From: Pseudomonadota bacterium
Lineage (GTDB): Bacteria > Pseudomonadota > Gammaproteobacteria > Xanthomonadales > Ahniellaceae
DNA: 64,000 bases
Direction: 5' to 3'
Assembly (NCBI GenBank): GCA_022843465.1
Contig: JALHNO010000022.1
Coordinates: 1 to 64,000, forward strand
Position 1 is the stretch's first letter, and every line of letters starts with the position of its first letter. Shown here piece after piece: positions 63,320 to 64,000 of the stretch. The notes under the pieces were generated by a model, which saw only the letters and a program-made list of their open reading frames with translations, was not told the DNA's origin and did not search any database. Position numbers and translations under genes: made by a program.

Positions 63320-63455
63320 TCACGAAATAGGGGCAAAGTAGCGCCGGAACTGTCTTCACTAGTGAAGAACGACGCCGACTAGGAAGAATACTTAGCAGCA
63401 AAGCTACTGAAAGCCGCCTCAAAATCCAGGCGGCGAATCTCATCGCCAAAAACTG

Positions 63456-63472
63456 ACTTGTTCAGACCCTCC
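63456..63472 (-). repeat. Right terminal inverted repeat of the IS
   Basis: The exact reverse complement of the left repeat, followed by CTAG at 63473-63476. Confidence 0.95.
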
Positions 63473-63476
63473 CTAG

Positions 63477-63867
63477 ACCGCTTGGACCTGTCGGACCGTT
63501 CCTTTCCGCATAAAGCTCGTCGTGCTTTTTCGCGTTTTCGACTCGAGGTGCAGCGATGAAAGCCTACGACGCTTCGTCTAGTATCGGTTGCCATTTCATT
63601 TCTTCGTCTTACTCGTAGGAAACTCCTTTAAGCAGACTTATCTCACGCCAAAATACACGGCCAGTTCAGGTCCGGGGTTTGACTCGATACTCGGATGAAC
63701 CTCGGCATGCGCGGTCCATCAAAGATCGCGCCATTAAGTCATGCCAGCCGCCCCGAAGCGTCCCTGGGTCTGGCTTTGCGGGGGATTGGCCATCAATTGA
63801 CGGAGGCTCGCGATCCAGATATACATTGCAACAAATCCGCATTCGCGGTTACTTGGAGGGTAAACCA
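63477..63867. other. Gap right of the insertion sequence
   Basis: 390 bases with no convincing gene; it should contain the promoter of the last gene. A GGAGGG ribosome-binding site ends it. Confidence 0.5.
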
Positions 63868-64000
63868 ATGAAGCAAATTCTGTTGCTGGCAGCTATAATC
63901 TTGGGTCAAGTCGGTTCTGCGGCGGCCGCGCCAGTGAAGGCCGATGCCCACAGTTTTCAAGAATTGTTTGAAATGCTGTCTCCGAACAAGACCGATGCTA
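63868..64000 (+). CDS. Start of a secreted protein (cut by window end)
   Basis: 44 residues visible. The ATG follows GGAGGG by 7 bases. MKQILLLAAIILGQVGSAAA is a classical signal peptide with a likely cleavage after AAAA. The remaining mature residues (DAHSFQELFEMLSPNKTDA) do not identify a family. Confidence 0.7.
   Translation, partial: MKQILLLAAIILGQVGSAAAAPVKADAHSFQELFEMLSPNKTDA

Larger units (their letters stand above)
62250..63472 (+). mobile_element. Intact IS5-family insertion sequence, 1,223 bases
   Basis: Bounded by perfect 17-base terminal inverted repeats (GGAGGGTCTGAACAAGT) and flanked on each side by CTAG, a 4-base target duplication typical of the IS5 group. It carries one transposase gene. 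It is probably still mobile. Confidence 0.93.

Overview
The window reads as chromosome of a GC-rich gammaproteobacterium, most likely of the Xanthomonadales/Lysobacterales. The evidence is overall codon use, a CopL-type copper leader protein typical of Xanthomonas relatives, and the mix of RND/CDF metal pumps. This is inference; no rRNA or other phylogenetic marker lies in the window. I saw no tRNA, rRNA or CRISPR array.

Layout. 1-5.5 kb: the 3' part of an NRPS (C-A-T-TE, predicted glutamine specificity) coupled to a GMC-type flavin oxidoreductase. 5.6-13.3 kb: a tightly packed minus-strand operon, SWIM zinc-finger protein, HEAT-like DUF5691-type protein, MoxR AAA+ ATPase, DUF5682-type protein and VWA protein, a recurring set of unknown function. 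13.6-19.3 kb: a pRiA4b ORF-3-like gene, a small orphan, and a two-gene unit made of an unknown protein and a TrlF-type PHP/SMC-like ATPase.

19.5-24.0 kb: a complete Tn7-like transposition module (TnsA, TnsB, TnsC, TniQ) with intact catalytic residues. Downstream, where cargo of such elements usually sits, follow an XRE regulator, a secreted protein and a copper operon (CopL, lipoprotein TolC with His/Met repeats, multicopper oxidase, cytochrome c, NTF2-like protein, DUF411 protein, CopRS two-component system). 34.3-35.5 kb is a HicA-HicB-SecB-like toxin-antitoxin-chaperone module. 35.8-38.5 kb is a three-gene unit ending in an ABC1/UbiB-like kinase.

38.7-48.5 kb is a long minus-strand metal operon read from a MerR-type promoter: CDF, cytochrome c-FTR1 permease, a doubtful small ORF, CzcI-like protein, CzcC, CzcB, CzcA, a PII-like protein and a clipped P-type ATPase N-terminus, closed by a strong hairpin. 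Next to it lies a decayed second copy: one frameshifted MerR, one broken CDF, one intact MerR, and a cusB'-'cusA deletion pseudogene.

53.2-61.9 kb is rich in likely defence genes. It holds a four-gene minus-strand unit (HEPN-like candidate, small helical protein, NERD-SF1 helicase, small orphan), then a recombinase-like protein divergent from a C5-cytosine methyltransferase, convergent with a GHKL ATPase fused to a PD-(D/E)XK nuclease domain. The window closes with an intact IS5-family insertion sequence with CTAG target duplication and the start of a secreted protein. The two right-hand defence-like units and the TAC module are the parts most likely to hold undescribed biology.
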